Source: Novipirellula artificiosorum
Lineage (GTDB): Bacteria; Planctomycetota; Planctomycetia; Pirellulales; Pirellulaceae
Assembly: GCF_007860135.1 (NCBI RefSeq)
Contig: NZ_SJPV01000002.1
Coordinates: 519,055-583,054, forward strand
DNA length: 64,000 nucleotides
Direction of reading: 5' to 3'
Position 1 is the stretch's first letter, and each line of letters opens with the position of its first letter. Shown here one piece after another: positions 44,022 through 54,022 of this stretch. The notes below the pieces were generated by a model. The model searched no databases and had not been told where the DNA came from. It was given only the letters and a program-made list of their open reading frames with translations. The position numbers and the translations under genes are program-made.

Positions 44022-45649
44022 GGTGCATGCGTCGGTTTGGGTGGCGAATTGCTCTGAGCCAATCGCTGTTGAGCTTGAACGACTAACGGCTGAACTTTCT
44101 CGTTGTTGCCGTACAACTCGATGACGCTATACCAAATTCGTCGTGCGGCAACGACATTGCCGCTTCGCAACTCGCGCTCCGCTTCGTTTAGCTTTGCTCC
44201 GATCATCGTCGCAGCCTCATCTTGCCCCATCGATCGAGTTTCGATCTGAGCAAGACGCTGGCGAGCGAGATTCACATAGGGCCGGTACTTCTCGTCGTCC
44301 AATAAGGTTTCCATGCTGCGGTATTGGTCCATTGCGGTTGCGGTGTCACCGAATCGTTCGTATTCCTTCGCTTCCGCAAGTAATCGTTCCCCCTCGTTCC
44401 GAAGTGGCAGATTGCGTTTGAGCTTGACCGACAAGGCGTGGTCCGCTTGTAGCATGTCGATCCGATCAATTTGTTCTTGTGCCCAATCGGCGTGTTCGCC
44501 ATCAGGGAATCGAGAAAGCATCGGCACCAAGTAATGGTTCTTGGCCTGATTGAGCGAGGTCTGGGTCTCTTGGTCGAGCAGCGTTTCGGCGTTGTCTCGC
44601 ATTTGTGTTTCACTCAGCGGCCACGCCATCCACCCCAGCATCGCGATGATGACCACCATCGAGCCAATCAAGAACCAGGGTTTGTCATGCCATGCGGTCG
44701 CATCGGGGGTCTCTGGCTCTTGAACGAAATGTCGACCGAGCAGCGATCGGGCCTCGTCGCGATCCTTCTGGTCCGTCACGCTCAACGGGCTGAACCCGCT
44801 CGACGCATGTTCGGCAACGCCAGTTCGCGACATCGATCGGCGCCGCACTTCGGCCAAAGCCAATTGAACCGCAGCCGCACCAAAGGGGCGTTTCCTTGGG
44901 TCCTTTTCAAGCAGTTGCGAGATCAGCTTGTCGAACCAGACGGGGCAATCCATCGCTAAGGATGCCGCGGAGACCGGCTTCTCGTTCAAGACGTTCTCCG
45001 TGACTTGTTCCACCGTATCGCCCGCGACGACCGGCCGTCCGGTCAAGGCAAAGTACAACGTTGCACCAAAGGAATACAAATCCGATCGAATCGAAAGGGA
45101 GTGGGGATCTTGAATCCATTCAGGAGGTCGAAAGGAAAGCTCGTTCGTCGTCGGTGGACGCGAGGAGTTGAAACGGCTCCCATATCGATCGACACGTATG
45201 TCAACCAAGACAGGACTCAACCCAGCAATCATGATTTTGTCGGGCTGGATCGCTCCGTGAATCAATTCCTGCTCGTGGAGGTACTGCAATCCGTCGATCA
45301 GCGGCTCGGCCAACTCGAGCACCGATTCCCATGGCAAGCGATTTCGCCGCTCCAATTGAGCTGCAAGCGTTTCTCCTTCGATTAATTCATAGGCCAAATA
45401 GGCATCGTTGGATTCAAAGCCGCCTCCATAGCACTTGACGATCGAGGGATGAGCGAGTTTTTTGAGCGTTTCCCATTCCGAGGCGAAATCGGTGCGGGCT
45501 TCTGGCGTCGCTCCGAATGGTGACGAAAAAACCTTGACGGCAACGGCTTTCTTCAAACGCACGTGAATCGCCCGCCAGACGCAGCTTTGCGACGGAGAAT
45601 CGCCCAGTTTTGATTCGATGGCCAAAGGGCCGAGACGACTGCGTGGCAT
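44018..45649 (-). CDS. Probable pseudokinase with membrane anchor
   Basis: Bacterial Ser/Thr kinase fold of the PknB type followed by one transmembrane helix (WFLIGSMVVIIAMLGWMAW, about residue 330) and a helical, TPR-like extracytoplasmic part. The lysine motif AVKVF is kept. The HRD motif is replaced by HGAIQPDK and the DFG motif by DIRVD, so both catalytic aspartates are lost. The glycine loop is also degenerate. It probably binds rather than phosphorylates. A start at 45706 (TTG) would add 19 residues; the ATG at 45649 begins MPRSRLGPLAIE, typical of kinases. Confidence 0.85.
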   Translation of the reverse strand: MPRSRLGPLAIESKLGDSPSQSCVWRAIHVRLKKAVAVKVFSSPFGATPEARTDFASEWETLKKLAHPSIVKCYGGGFESNDAYLAYELIEGETLAAQLERRNRLPWESVLELAEPLIDGLQYLHEQELIHGAIQPDKIMIAGLSPVLVDIRVDRYGSRFNSSRPPTTNELSFRPPEWIQDPHSLSIRSDLYSFGATLYFALTGRPVVAGDTVEQVTENVLNEKPVSAASLAMDCPVWFDKLISQLLEKDPRKRPFGAAAVQLALAEVRRRSMSRTGVAEHASSGFSPLSVTDQKDRDEARSLLGRHFVQEPETPDATAWHDKPWFLIGSMVVIIAMLGWMAWPLSETQMRDNAETLLDQETQTSLNQAKNHYLVPMLSRFPDGEHADWAQEQIDRIDMLQADHALSVKLKRNLPLRNEGERLLAEAKEYERFGDTATAMDQYRSMETLLDDEKYRPYVNLARQRLAQIETRSMGQDEAATMIGAKLNEAERELRSGNVVAARRIWYSVIELYGNNEKVQPLVVQAQQRLAQSNSPPKPTHAP

Positions 45650-45725
45650 GGATGAAAAGGACGCAATGGGAAAGAAAAGAGGGGACAATGCCCGTATCGA
45701 ACGCAACGGACAAGCCCCTGCGTCT

Positions 45726-45930
45726 ATAAAGTATAGCTGGTTTCTCTGGTCCCAGCAGTCTGCATGGGAATGCCGATCAAACGACTCATGAACTGGTCAA
45801 GGGTATACAGCTCAGCCCGCTTGTAGCCGAATCGTTGGAACGATCCGTGTTGTCGGTTGTCTAACTTCCTGAAAATGTCTCTGGCAAACTTGGGCTCGGG
45901 TGTCGAGCACCCGATATAACTAAGGGGCCG
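45726..45930 (-). pseudogene. Possible coding remnant without start codon
   Basis: A minus-strand frame ending in TAG at 45726 reads as plausible protein (RPLSYIGCSTPEPKFARDI, then SFQRFGYKRAELYTLDQF) but contains no ATG, GTG or TTG upstream before it runs into the diguanylate cyclase gene. It may be the tail of a gene whose 5' part was lost. Beyond it, 45650-45964 carries only the pseudokinase leader and the promoter side of the cyclase. Confidence 0.3.
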
Positions 45931-45964
45931 AGCGATCAGGTTAGCGTTACTACTGGAGATTAAT

Positions 45965-47032
45965 GTGGGGCCCCTGCCAAAGAGGGAGGCAAGTGATTTG
46001 GATTCTGCTCAAGAACAAACCAAGGCGTTTTCGATAGCAAAGGACGCGATGGGGTACATCGCCAAATTTCGCACACCGCCGACTCCGGATGTGTATGAGG
46101 TTTGGTATCGGTACGCCGAGGGGGCCGACCCGGCGCTTCGTGAACAGCTTTCGTACGCGGTCAATGATGCCGAGAACGCGAGTTATCAGCAACTCCAGCA
46201 ACTCCACCAGCAGTTTTACTCGGGCGGCGATCTGACGGAGATCAACCAGCAGACCGGGGACGAATTGGCGAAGGCGATGGGCGGTTTCCAGCGCATGATC
46301 AAGGAGCAGCTCTCCGCGGGAAGCGAGTTCGAGTCCTCGGTGAGTTCCGCAAATGATCGATTGGTTGGCGACAATCCCACAGTCGAGGACTTAGAAGTTT
46401 CCATCGCAGCGGTGCTTTCGAGTAACCAACGCATGCAATCTCAGTTGCAGAACATGACGTTGCGATTGGAGGAAACGCGGAGCCAAGTGACCAAGCTGAG
46501 AGAGAACTTTATTGAATCCCAGCAAAAGCTCATGACCGATCCGTTGACCGGGGTCGGCAACCGCTTGTTTTTTGACACGATGGTGACGAATGCGATTGAT
46601 CATCCCGAGCGAAGCGAGCGATACTTTTTTTTGTTGCTCGTGGACCTCGATGAATTCAAAACCATCAATGACACGTTTGGTCATTCAACGGGTGACAATG
46701 TCTTACGTTTCGCGGCCTCCAATATGGAACGGATTGCAGAAGACGCATCGATCGCACGTTACGGCGGAGACGAATTCGCTGTCTTTCTCAACACGGAGCA
46801 GGTTGAAGAGGGGGTTGATATCGCCGATGCGATTTGCCAGTTCTTCGCCAAGAATAAGCTGACACTCAATAACACGGGTGAATCGATCGGCCAATTGACC
46901 ACGTCGATCGGCGGCGCTCTGTTGCGGGCAGGTGACGACCGTGATAGCTGGTTTGAACGGGCCGACAAACTGTTGTACAACGCAAAAAAGGCGGGACGCA
47001 ATCGGACCATGGTGGAACGAAAGATTAGTTGA
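45965..47032 (+). CDS. Diguanylate cyclase (GGDEF domain)
   Basis: Makes the second messenger cyclic di-GMP. The C-terminal 170 residues form the GGDEF domain, with DPLTGVGNR at its start, the catalytic signature RYGGDEF intact and an ADKLLYNAKKAGRN end. The N-terminal 185 residues are helical and coiled-coil with no transmembrane segment, so it is a cytoplasmic enzyme with an uncharacterised dimerising sensor. No RxxD inhibitory site is evident (NTEQ precedes where it might be). GGAG lies nine bases upstream of the GTG start. Confidence 0.93.
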   Translation: MGPLPKREASDLDSAQEQTKAFSIAKDAMGYIAKFRTPPTPDVYEVWYRYAEGADPALREQLSYAVNDAENASYQQLQQLHQQFYSGGDLTEINQQTGDELAKAMGGFQRMIKEQLSAGSEFESSVSSANDRLVGDNPTVEDLEVSIAAVLSSNQRMQSQLQNMTLRLEETRSQVTKLRENFIESQQKLMTDPLTGVGNRLFFDTMVTNAIDHPERSERYFFLLLVDLDEFKTINDTFGHSTGDNVLRFAASNMERIAEDASIARYGGDEFAVFLNTEQVEEGVDIADAICQFFAKNKLTLNNTGESIGQLTTSIGGALLRAGDDRDSWFERADKLLYNAKKAGRNRTMVERKIS

Positions 47033-47063
47033 CGATTTGCGGCAGCGCCGCACGAGAATAAAA

Positions 47064-47090
47064 AAAGCCACCTCGGTGAAAGGTGGCTTC
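47064..47090. terminator. Bidirectional intrinsic terminator
   Basis: AAGCCACCT (47065-47073) and AGGTGGCTT (47081-47089) form a perfect 9 bp stem over a 7-base loop. An A-run precedes it on plus, which is a T-run for the minus strand. It lies between the convergent cyclase and DUF1080 genes and can serve both. Confidence 0.85.
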
Positions 47091-47115
47091 GTTCCGCAAG
47101 CGATCAAGTCGATGC

Positions 47116-47850
47116 TTACTTGATTTCACGGATCTTGATGTCTTTGAATTCGGTCCACATCGGTTTGCCGGCATGAAGTTGTAACGCGATGACGCCTTTC
47201 AACAGAGCAAGTTCAGGTGCGTTGTCGGTAAAATCGAGGACCAACTTCCCGTTGAGGTAGTGTTGGATCCGGTTCCCCTTGGCGATGATGATCACATCGT
47301 TCCAATCGTCAACCTTCATCAGTTGTTTGAAGCCGGCTTGATCGATCAGGGAATCATCGAGCACTTTCTTTCCATCGGGATTCCAAACCGCTTTTTCAGC
47401 GACCATGCAGATGCGGCCACGTTTGCCTTTTTCGTCGTAGATAAAGCTGGAAACGTTGGGGAAGTCTTCTTCGTTACGAATTTCGTGTTGGTAACCTTTG
47501 ACAACCCAGTCGTTGGATGCGTTTTCAAGATGCGTGGAACGGTATTGGACGCCTGAGTTGTTGGTGGCATTGCAACGAAACGACAGATGCAGTTCGAAAT
47601 CACCAAAGTCACCCTTCTGGCAAATCAAGAACGTATTGCCCTTGGCGGCATTCTCGGGTGTGGTTTCGCCGTGAATGATGCCATCCTTGACGGACCATAA
47701 TCGAGGATCACCGTCCCATCCCGATAGATCCGTGCCATTAAAAAGACTTTGGAACTCCGTGGAGTCAGGGGGTGCAAGTTTGAGTCCCTCGTCAGCTAGC
47801 ACAACGGTGGCAAACAGACCAAGGGGTAAGATCAGTGATAAACGAAACAT
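47116..47850 (-). CDS. Secreted DUF1080 protein (3-keto-disaccharide hydrolase family)
   Basis: Family of lectin-like fold proteins some of which hydrolyse 3-keto-glycosides. A signal peptide (LSLILPLGLFATVVLA) starts the protein. The conserved LFNGTDLSGWDGDPRLWSV, FELHLSFRCN, GYQHEIRNE and GVIALQLHAGKPMWTEFKDIKI are typical. The ATG at 47850 has GGAG nine bases upstream. The longer frame to 48096 overlaps the promoter side of the divergent sulfatase and does not read as protein. The terminator follows the stop. Confidence 0.9.
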   Translation of the reverse strand: MFRLSLILPLGLFATVVLADEGLKLAPPDSTEFQSLFNGTDLSGWDGDPRLWSVKDGIIHGETTPENAAKGNTFLICQKGDFGDFELHLSFRCNATNNSGVQYRSTHLENASNDWVVKGYQHEIRNEEDFPNVSSFIYDEKGKRGRICMVAEKAVWNPDGKKVLDDSLIDQAGFKQLMKVDDWNDVIIIAKGNRIQHYLNGKLVLDFTDNAPELALLKGVIALQLHAGKPMWTEFKDIKIREIK

Positions 47851-48087
47851 TCTGATGGCTCCAGAGACGGAAGTTGGGGGGGACAAAGGAAGGATCGACA
47901 TTATGGTATGGCTGCAAGCAAAGATCAATCCGCAATCGGTTGTCAGCAAACCGCTTCTTTTTGGTGTATCATTTCGGAAGACTTGAACCATTCGAAGGGC
48001 TGCTACGATGGGCCGATGGCCACCATCCCCAGCCCACCGCAAAGGCATTTGGGCTCCGAGCCTGCCCCATCCTTCCCAGAGAACAAG

Positions 48088-49746
48088 ATGATCCACAGCT
48101 TAAAGATCTGCTTCCTCGTTTGTCTGTCGTCGCTTGCGGTGGTAGCGCGAGCCGAGCAACCGCCTAACATTCTTTTCATCATGTCCGATGATCACACGGC
48201 ACAGGCCATTGGCGCTTACGCGACCTTATTGAAAGATCTGAATCCGACCCCCACGATCGATACCTTGGCGGCCGAAGGGATCTGCTTCGACAATGCATTT
48301 TGCACCAACGCGATTTGCACGCCATCGCGGGCCTGCATCATCACCGGCAACTACAATCACAACAACGGTGTGTTTGACTTGCGGGGCAATATCGAACCGC
48401 AAAACCAAACCTTGCCCATTTTGATGCGGCAGGCGGGTTACCAAACCGCCATGATTGGGAAGTGGCATTTGGTCAAAGAGCCGAACTTTGATTACTACAA
48501 AGTGCTGCCGGGACAAGGTAAGTATTTTGATACCGAGTTCCGAGTGCAGGGAGACAAGCCGTGGCCGAAGAACGTGGTCACTTACAAAGGATCTCATTCG
48601 TCCGATGTGATCACAGACTCAACACTCGATTGGTTCAAGAACAAGCGAGATCCGGACAAGCCATTCTTTGTTTGTCACCAATACAAAGCGCCGCATGACT
48701 ATTTTGAAAACGCGCCTCGCTACGACAGCTACCTCGCAGATGTCGAGATTCCCGAGCCAGATTCGCTATGGAACAAACCCTCTGGGTGGGGTTCCCTTGC
48801 AACACGCGGTCACAACGATGAACTGGTGCCGCACATTGGTACTTCGATCGGGCGCCGTAACCCGCGGCGTTCCTACGCAGCGGATCTCCCTCAGTTTTTT
48901 CCGAAGGAATTCAAGTGGGATTATAACGATCCCAATTTGTCGAATGATGAGATCAAGCACTTGGCCTATCAAGCCTACCTCAAGAAATACTTGCGCTGCG
49001 TGAAGGGAGTCGATGACAACTTGAAACGTTTGTTCGACTACTTGAAAGCAGAAGACTTGTTTGACCGTACCGTGATCATCTACACGGGCGACCAAGGTTT
49101 TTGGCTGGGAGAGAAGGACTATCAGGACAAGCGTTGGGCTTACGATCCGTCCGAGCGAATGCCATTCATCGTCCGCTATCCCAAGACGATTCCAGCGGGC
49201 ATTCGCAGTGACGCGATTGTTGAAAACATCGATTATCCCGCGTTGATGTTGGACTTTGCTGGCGTGGATCAACCGGACCCGATGCAAGGGAAGTCGTTTC
49301 GATCGATTTGCGAAACCGGAAAAGAACCGGCCGATTGGAAGCAGTCGACCTACTATCGGTATTGGATGCACATGGCCCATCACGACAACCCTGGCGAGAT
49401 GGCGATTCGGACGAAAGACTACAAACTGATTTACTTCTACGGATGCGATTATGAGGGCCAGGACCAAACGCCTCCTGGTTGGGAATTGTACGATCTCAAC
49501 AAAGATCCGAACGAAGGGGTCAACGTTTACGATGATCCCGCCTACGTGACGATCCGTGATGAGTTGAAGACGTTGTTGGCCCAGCGTCGAGAGCAGATTG
49601 GCGACGATGGATCTCACTTCCCCGAGTGCGAGAAAATCGTGCAGCAGTTTTGGGATTACGACGAAGCGGATCGAAAAGCAGCGATCGAAATCTCGAAGCA
49701 GTTTCGGTTTCGTCGGGAAGCCTTCCTAGCGAAACCGAAAAAATAG
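48088..49746 (+). CDS. Secreted sulfatase (formylglycine-dependent)
   Basis: A signal peptide (KICFLVCLSSLAVVARA) is followed by PNILFIMSDDHTAQA, with the metal aspartates, and the formylglycine motif CTPSRACIITG at about residue 75. MIGKWHLV and YTGDQGFWLGEKDYQDKRWAYDPS cover the second active-site region. At 552 residues it is typical. The ATG at 48088 is preferred over 47908. It is divergent from the DUF1080 gene, a common pairing in planctomycete polysaccharide-degradation regions. The substrate is not predictable. Confidence 0.93.
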   Translation: MIHSLKICFLVCLSSLAVVARAEQPPNILFIMSDDHTAQAIGAYATLLKDLNPTPTIDTLAAEGICFDNAFCTNAICTPSRACIITGNYNHNNGVFDLRGNIEPQNQTLPILMRQAGYQTAMIGKWHLVKEPNFDYYKVLPGQGKYFDTEFRVQGDKPWPKNVVTYKGSHSSDVITDSTLDWFKNKRDPDKPFFVCHQYKAPHDYFENAPRYDSYLADVEIPEPDSLWNKPSGWGSLATRGHNDELVPHIGTSIGRRNPRRSYAADLPQFFPKEFKWDYNDPNLSNDEIKHLAYQAYLKKYLRCVKGVDDNLKRLFDYLKAEDLFDRTVIIYTGDQGFWLGEKDYQDKRWAYDPSERMPFIVRYPKTIPAGIRSDAIVENIDYPALMLDFAGVDQPDPMQGKSFRSICETGKEPADWKQSTYYRYWMHMAHHDNPGEMAIRTKDYKLIYFYGCDYEGQDQTPPGWELYDLNKDPNEGVNVYDDPAYVTIRDELKTLLAQRREQIGDDGSHFPECEKIVQQFWDYDEADRKAAIEISKQFRFRREAFLAKPKK

Positions 49747-49846
49747 TGCCATCACGCACGACCGCCGACGGGATGCAAACGGGCGGCACTCCAAACGGCT
49801 TCAAGCCGTGGATCGGTTCTCGTATCACAACGGGGCGGTGGAGAGG

Positions 49847-50896
49847 TTATGCGACCTTGGCGGCGATTTGTCGATGCATTTCCAATTCGTCGATGGCTTC
49901 GCAAACATGATCGACGCCGATCGCTCGCATCGCGGCATTATCGGCTCGGCGACGATGGCGCCGTGAACCCTGTTCGTATGCTTTTTGCAGCGAGATTTGT
50001 CCGTACGGGCCACTGTCACCGGGCCGGGTCGCGCCGTAGAGCCCAATGGTGGGCACGCCGACGGCGACGGCCATGTGCAACGGGCCGGTGTCGCCGCTGA
50101 TGAACAATTCCGAGGTGCTGATCAGTGCGGCTAAGTGATGCAAATCCGTATCGGGTGCTAACAGTGCCGCTCCGTCGGCATCGGCTACGATGCGGTTGGC
50201 GGTTTCTTTTTCGCTAGGAGTTCCCCAAACGATGGCGCTTTTGAATTCATAGCGGTCGCGTAGGTACTTCGCAGTCGATGCAAACCGGTCGGCCTCCCAA
50301 AGTTTGGATGGCCAAGTGCCGCCGGGGTTGAGAACCGCCAATCGTGGATGCTTCAAGGTTCTTCGCCAACGGTTGGCCCACAACATCGAGGCATCCGGGA
50401 TCGGCAAATCCCAGCGAACCTGCGGCGCGTGGACCCCCAAAGGGGAAAGCAGTTCGAGCGATCGATCTGTGACATGGTGAAAGGCAGGAGCGACACGGAC
50501 ATTGTTAAAGAAACGGCTAAGTTCACTGCCGTGGGCACCGGCGAAACCGATCCGCTGCGATGCGCCGGAGAGCCAACCGGCCAATGCCGATTTGGTTTTT
50601 CCTTGGCAATCGATCGCAATATCGAACTGGTGCGGGCGAAGCAGCGAGCGAACGTTGCGAATGCGTTGGGGCGACGTGTACCATTTGCGTTTCAGTTCAA
50701 TGACGGCATCGAGCGCTCGATGCCGGCGGACCATCGGCGCTGACTTCTTCTCAACCGCCCATCCGAGGTAAGCATTCGGAAATTCATGGCGCAGCGCCGC
50801 GGCAACCGGCAGGGTTAAGATCGCATCGCCAATCGCACTGAGCCGACTGATCAGAATCCGTGGCCCGTCACGGTTCTCCGTTGAATTCTTCTGCAT
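49847..50896 (-). CDS. Glycosyltransferase family 9 (heptosyltransferase-like)
   Basis: LPS inner-core heptosyltransferase family (WaaC/WaaF/WaaQ-like). The N-terminal RILISRLSAIGDAILTLPVAAALR is the standard GT9 start. FDIAIDCQGKTKSAL is the acceptor-side motif. ISGDTGPLHMAVAVGVPTIGLYG is the nucleotide-sugar site. The ATG at 50896 has AAGGAG upstream. It follows a second glycosyltransferase by 27 bases on the same strand; together they may build cell-surface glycan. Confidence 0.9.
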   Translation of the reverse strand: MQKNSTENRDGPRILISRLSAIGDAILTLPVAAALRHEFPNAYLGWAVEKKSAPMVRRHRALDAVIELKRKWYTSPQRIRNVRSLLRPHQFDIAIDCQGKTKSALAGWLSGASQRIGFAGAHGSELSRFFNNVRVAPAFHHVTDRSLELLSPLGVHAPQVRWDLPIPDASMLWANRWRRTLKHPRLAVLNPGGTWPSKLWEADRFASTAKYLRDRYEFKSAIVWGTPSEKETANRIVADADGAALLAPDTDLHHLAALISTSELFISGDTGPLHMAVAVGVPTIGLYGATRPGDSGPYGQISLQKAYEQGSRRHRRRADNAAMRAIGVDHVCEAIDELEMHRQIAAKVA

Positions 50897-50923
50897 ACCT
50901 GCGCTCCTTCGCTTGCTCGATCA

Positions 50924-51691
50924 CTAGGCGGCATCGTTCCAGTAGGTTTTGAGCCAAGTCGCTGGACGTGTTGATTTGAAAGGCCCTGCGGAATAGCCAG
51001 CGATCGCTTGGTCAGGCAGTGGATAGCCGTGGAACGCCAGCACTCGCATATCACTCGGTTGATAAGGGTCACGAATCAAGTTCAACGGGAATTTGGGTCG
51101 ACAACTTCGCTTGAAGCTACAAACCCACTCGCTCGGCCAAAACGCTAAATCATCCAACAGTGTCCGGCTGACGTACTGCTGCTCGATCCGAAACTGCTCG
51201 AGCACTTCGGTTTGGTGCGCACAAAAGTGATGGTAGACTCGGGCGTGTTGTTCGGGATCGAAGCGGAATACCGAGGTGTTCCCCACACGGCCATCGCGGC
51301 CTGGTATCCATGCTCGGCGTTTTTCGAGCCAATCATGAATCACGCAGAAGGATCCGCTGCGGTAGGTGAAAAAATCATCCAGTGATCCGGTGATAACGAC
51401 GTCAAGATCCAAGAACAGGGTGTCGCCTTGTAAATTCGCTAAATTGGGCTGAAAGAGTCCCACTTTACGCCAGGTTTCGCCACCCTTACGAGCGTCGAAC
51501 GCATTTTCGTCGAAGGGGGTTACCGGTAACGGATGAATGTCGACTTGCGGGTCAATCCCGGTGGCATTGTCGGTCAGGCAAACGAAGCGAAACGGCAACG
51601 ATAGGTGTTCGCGAACCCCGCTCAGCAACCGGTTGACGTACTCACTGCCGTACTTACTTCCCCATTTGATACACAGAACGTTTGCTACCAT
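50924..51691 (-). CDS. GT-A-fold glycosyltransferase-like protein
   Basis: 255 residues that begin VANVLCIKWGSKYGSEYVNRL, with a GT8/GT32-like metal motif LFLDLDVVITG near residue 95 and a WRKVGLFQ segment. The C-terminal part has LAFHGYPLPDQAI. The family is not certain. GGAAGGAG lies eight bases before the ATG, a strong ribosome binding site. It is co-transcribed with the GT9 gene. Confidence 0.78.
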   Translation of the reverse strand: MVANVLCIKWGSKYGSEYVNRLLSGVREHLSLPFRFVCLTDNATGIDPQVDIHPLPVTPFDENAFDARKGGETWRKVGLFQPNLANLQGDTLFLDLDVVITGSLDDFFTYRSGSFCVIHDWLEKRRAWIPGRDGRVGNTSVFRFDPEQHARVYHHFCAHQTEVLEQFRIEQQYVSRTLLDDLAFWPSEWVCSFKRSCRPKFPLNLIRDPYQPSDMRVLAFHGYPLPDQAIAGYSAGPFKSTRPATWLKTYWNDAA

Positions 51692-51924
51692 TACAGGCTC
51701 CTTCCCGTCTTCACCGAGTGATTGCGCATCCTAGTTCTCAGGATTCGAAGCTACGAAATATCGGGAAACGGGGAAAGAGGAATCCGATCACTTTGGAGGG
51801 GCGGGGTGCAGCCGGTTTTCCTCCCCTTCGGATCTCGGCGGCCAAATGCTGAACAAACGAGCCTCAATGTTGCTACAATTTTTCTCGATTGACACGACCG
51901 CCTACTTCCCCCGAGTTCACAACG

Positions 51925-53994
51925 ATGACGACTTCTCGATTACCTCTAGCCCGCGTTTTGACGATGTTATTGCTCAGTTTCACCACAGGGTTGCCAGCTC
52001 AGGTTTCTGGTGACGAAGGGATGTATTTGTTTAATGAGTTGCCTGCTGAACTTCTGCAAGAACGCCATGATTTCGAAGCGACGGCCGAATGGGCGGATGC
52101 ACTGCGATTGTCGTCGGTTCGTTTTAACGTGGGAGGGTCCGGATCGTTCATTTCCAGCGACGGGTTGGTGTTGACCAATCATCATGTTGCCAGTGACACA
52201 CTTCACAAATTGAGCACGCCAGATCGTAATCTGATCGAAGACGGGTACCTCGCCAAATCCTTGCAAGATGAATTGAAGGCACCCGATTTGGAACTGAATC
52301 AATTGGTAGCGATTCTGAACGTCACCGAGCGAGTCAATGCGGGCGTTTCGACCGATGCGGTCAGCGAAGAGGCGGTGAAGCAACGACGCGCCGTGATCGC
52401 GGAAATCGAGAAGGAATCATTTGATGAGACGGGGTTGCGTAGCGACGTGGTGACGTTATTTGGAGGTGCCCAATATCATCTGTATCGGTACAAGAAGTAC
52501 ACCGATGTCCGATTGGTTTGGGCTCCAGAGACGGAAGCGGCTTTTTTTGGTGGCGATGCGGATAACTTTGAATACCCACGCTTCAACCTCGACGCGACCA
52601 TCATGCGAGTCTACGAAGAGGGGAAACCCGCGAAACTCGACCACTTTCTGCGCTGGAATCGGAATCCACTTTCCGAGGGGGAGTTGGTCTTTGTCAGCGG
52701 CAATCCGGGTCGCACACAGCGGATCTTTACCGTGGCAGCACTCAAGTTTTTGCGTGATGACCGAATTCCGTATGTCCTCGACTACTTGCGACGGAAAGAA
52801 ATTTTGATGCAACAGTTCGGGTTGGAGGGGACGGAGCAGGCACGGCGGGCGCGGGACGAATTATTTGGAATCCAAAATGCTCGCAAGGCGTACACGGGTA
52901 TGCTCGCCGGTTTGCAGGACCCGCAGACGTTTGTCGCCAAACGGGGCCGAGAAGACCGGCTGCTCAGCGAGCTGAAGAAAGATACCGAGCTGGCGGACTT
53001 GGCGATGGCGTGGTCCGCCATCGAAGCGATTCAAGACGACAAACGAGCCATGCTCGACCAGACCGTCAGTCTGCGCAGCACGTTCGCCGAGTTGGCGATG
53101 CAAATCGTCCTGCTTGCGAGTGAGGAGTTGAAACCGAATGCAGAGCGGCTTCGCGGGTTTACCGATTCGTCACGTGAATCACTGATGCAAGAATTGCTCA
53201 GCACGGCGCCGATCTACCGAGATTTGGAACAAGTCAAATTGGCCGATGAAATATCGCGTCTCGCGATTCACCGAGGTGTCGAGGACAATCTGGTTCAAGA
53301 GATTTTGGCCGGCAAGGGGCCGCGCGAACGCGCCGCGGCTTTGATCGAAGGGACGCGGCTCGATGATGTCGAAGTGCGCAAAGAACTGATTGAGGGTGGC
53401 CACAATGCGGTATTCAGTTCGCAGGATCCCATCATGATCTTGGCCCGGACGCTGGAACCCGAATACCGAATCATCCGCGAAAAGAACGAACAAATTGAAG
53501 AGCGGGAACGGCAAGCCTATGCGAAGGTTTCCCAAGCGATCACCGCACTGGAAGGGACGAGCGGCTACCCCGATGCCACGTTCACGTTGCGTTTGGCTTT
53601 TGGAACCGTCAAAGGTTATAGCGAAGACGGAAAATGGATCGATCCGACAACCAACTTCGCTGGAGCGTACCAGCATGCCGAATCACACAAGGGGCAAATC
53701 GACTTCGATCTGCCGCAGTCATGGATGAAGGCCAAGGACCAAGTTGATTTGCAGGCGCAATTGAATTTTGTTTGCACCGCCGACATCATCGGTGGTAACA
53801 GCGGTTCGCCGGTCGTCAGCCGTGACGGAGAGTTAGTCGGTTTGATCTTTGATGGGAACATTCAAAGTTTAACCAGCGACTACCTCTACAGCGATGAGCA
53901 GGCCCGAGCCGTCAGCGTCTCGGGTGTCGGCATCCTCGAAGCATTACGGTCAATCTACGATGCCAAAGCGTTAGCGGATTCGATCGGGAAATAG
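51925..53994 (+). CDS. S46-family peptidase (dipeptidyl-peptidase 7/11-like)
   Basis: Exported serine exopeptidase that removes dipeptides from peptide N-termini. A signal peptide covers residues 1-30. The catalytic His is in VLTNHHVASDTL and the catalytic Ser in IIGGNSGSPVVSRDGELVG, with the family hallmark FDGNIQSL after it. LRLSSVRFNVGGSGSFIS is the first strand block. At 689 residues it is typical. It likely feeds amino acid use in an oligotrophic habitat. A TTG at 51889 gives 12 more residues and is less likely. Confidence 0.93.
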   Translation: MTTSRLPLARVLTMLLLSFTTGLPAQVSGDEGMYLFNELPAELLQERHDFEATAEWADALRLSSVRFNVGGSGSFISSDGLVLTNHHVASDTLHKLSTPDRNLIEDGYLAKSLQDELKAPDLELNQLVAILNVTERVNAGVSTDAVSEEAVKQRRAVIAEIEKESFDETGLRSDVVTLFGGAQYHLYRYKKYTDVRLVWAPETEAAFFGGDADNFEYPRFNLDATIMRVYEEGKPAKLDHFLRWNRNPLSEGELVFVSGNPGRTQRIFTVAALKFLRDDRIPYVLDYLRRKEILMQQFGLEGTEQARRARDELFGIQNARKAYTGMLAGLQDPQTFVAKRGREDRLLSELKKDTELADLAMAWSAIEAIQDDKRAMLDQTVSLRSTFAELAMQIVLLASEELKPNAERLRGFTDSSRESLMQELLSTAPIYRDLEQVKLADEISRLAIHRGVEDNLVQEILAGKGPRERAAALIEGTRLDDVEVRKELIEGGHNAVFSSQDPIMILARTLEPEYRIIREKNEQIEERERQAYAKVSQAITALEGTSGYPDATFTLRLAFGTVKGYSEDGKWIDPTTNFAGAYQHAESHKGQIDFDLPQSWMKAKDQVDLQAQLNFVCTADIIGGNSGSPVVSRDGELVGLIFDGNIQSLTSDYLYSDEQARAVSVSGVGILEALRSIYDAKALADSIGK

Positions 53995-54022
53995 TCGGAC
54001 CAAGGGTGGCATCGTGAGCCGA

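Noticed and set aside
47908-48087. Upstream start for the second sulfatase
   Set aside because: The added 60 residues would hide the signal peptide, overlap the divergent promoter and do not resemble a sulfatase N-terminus.
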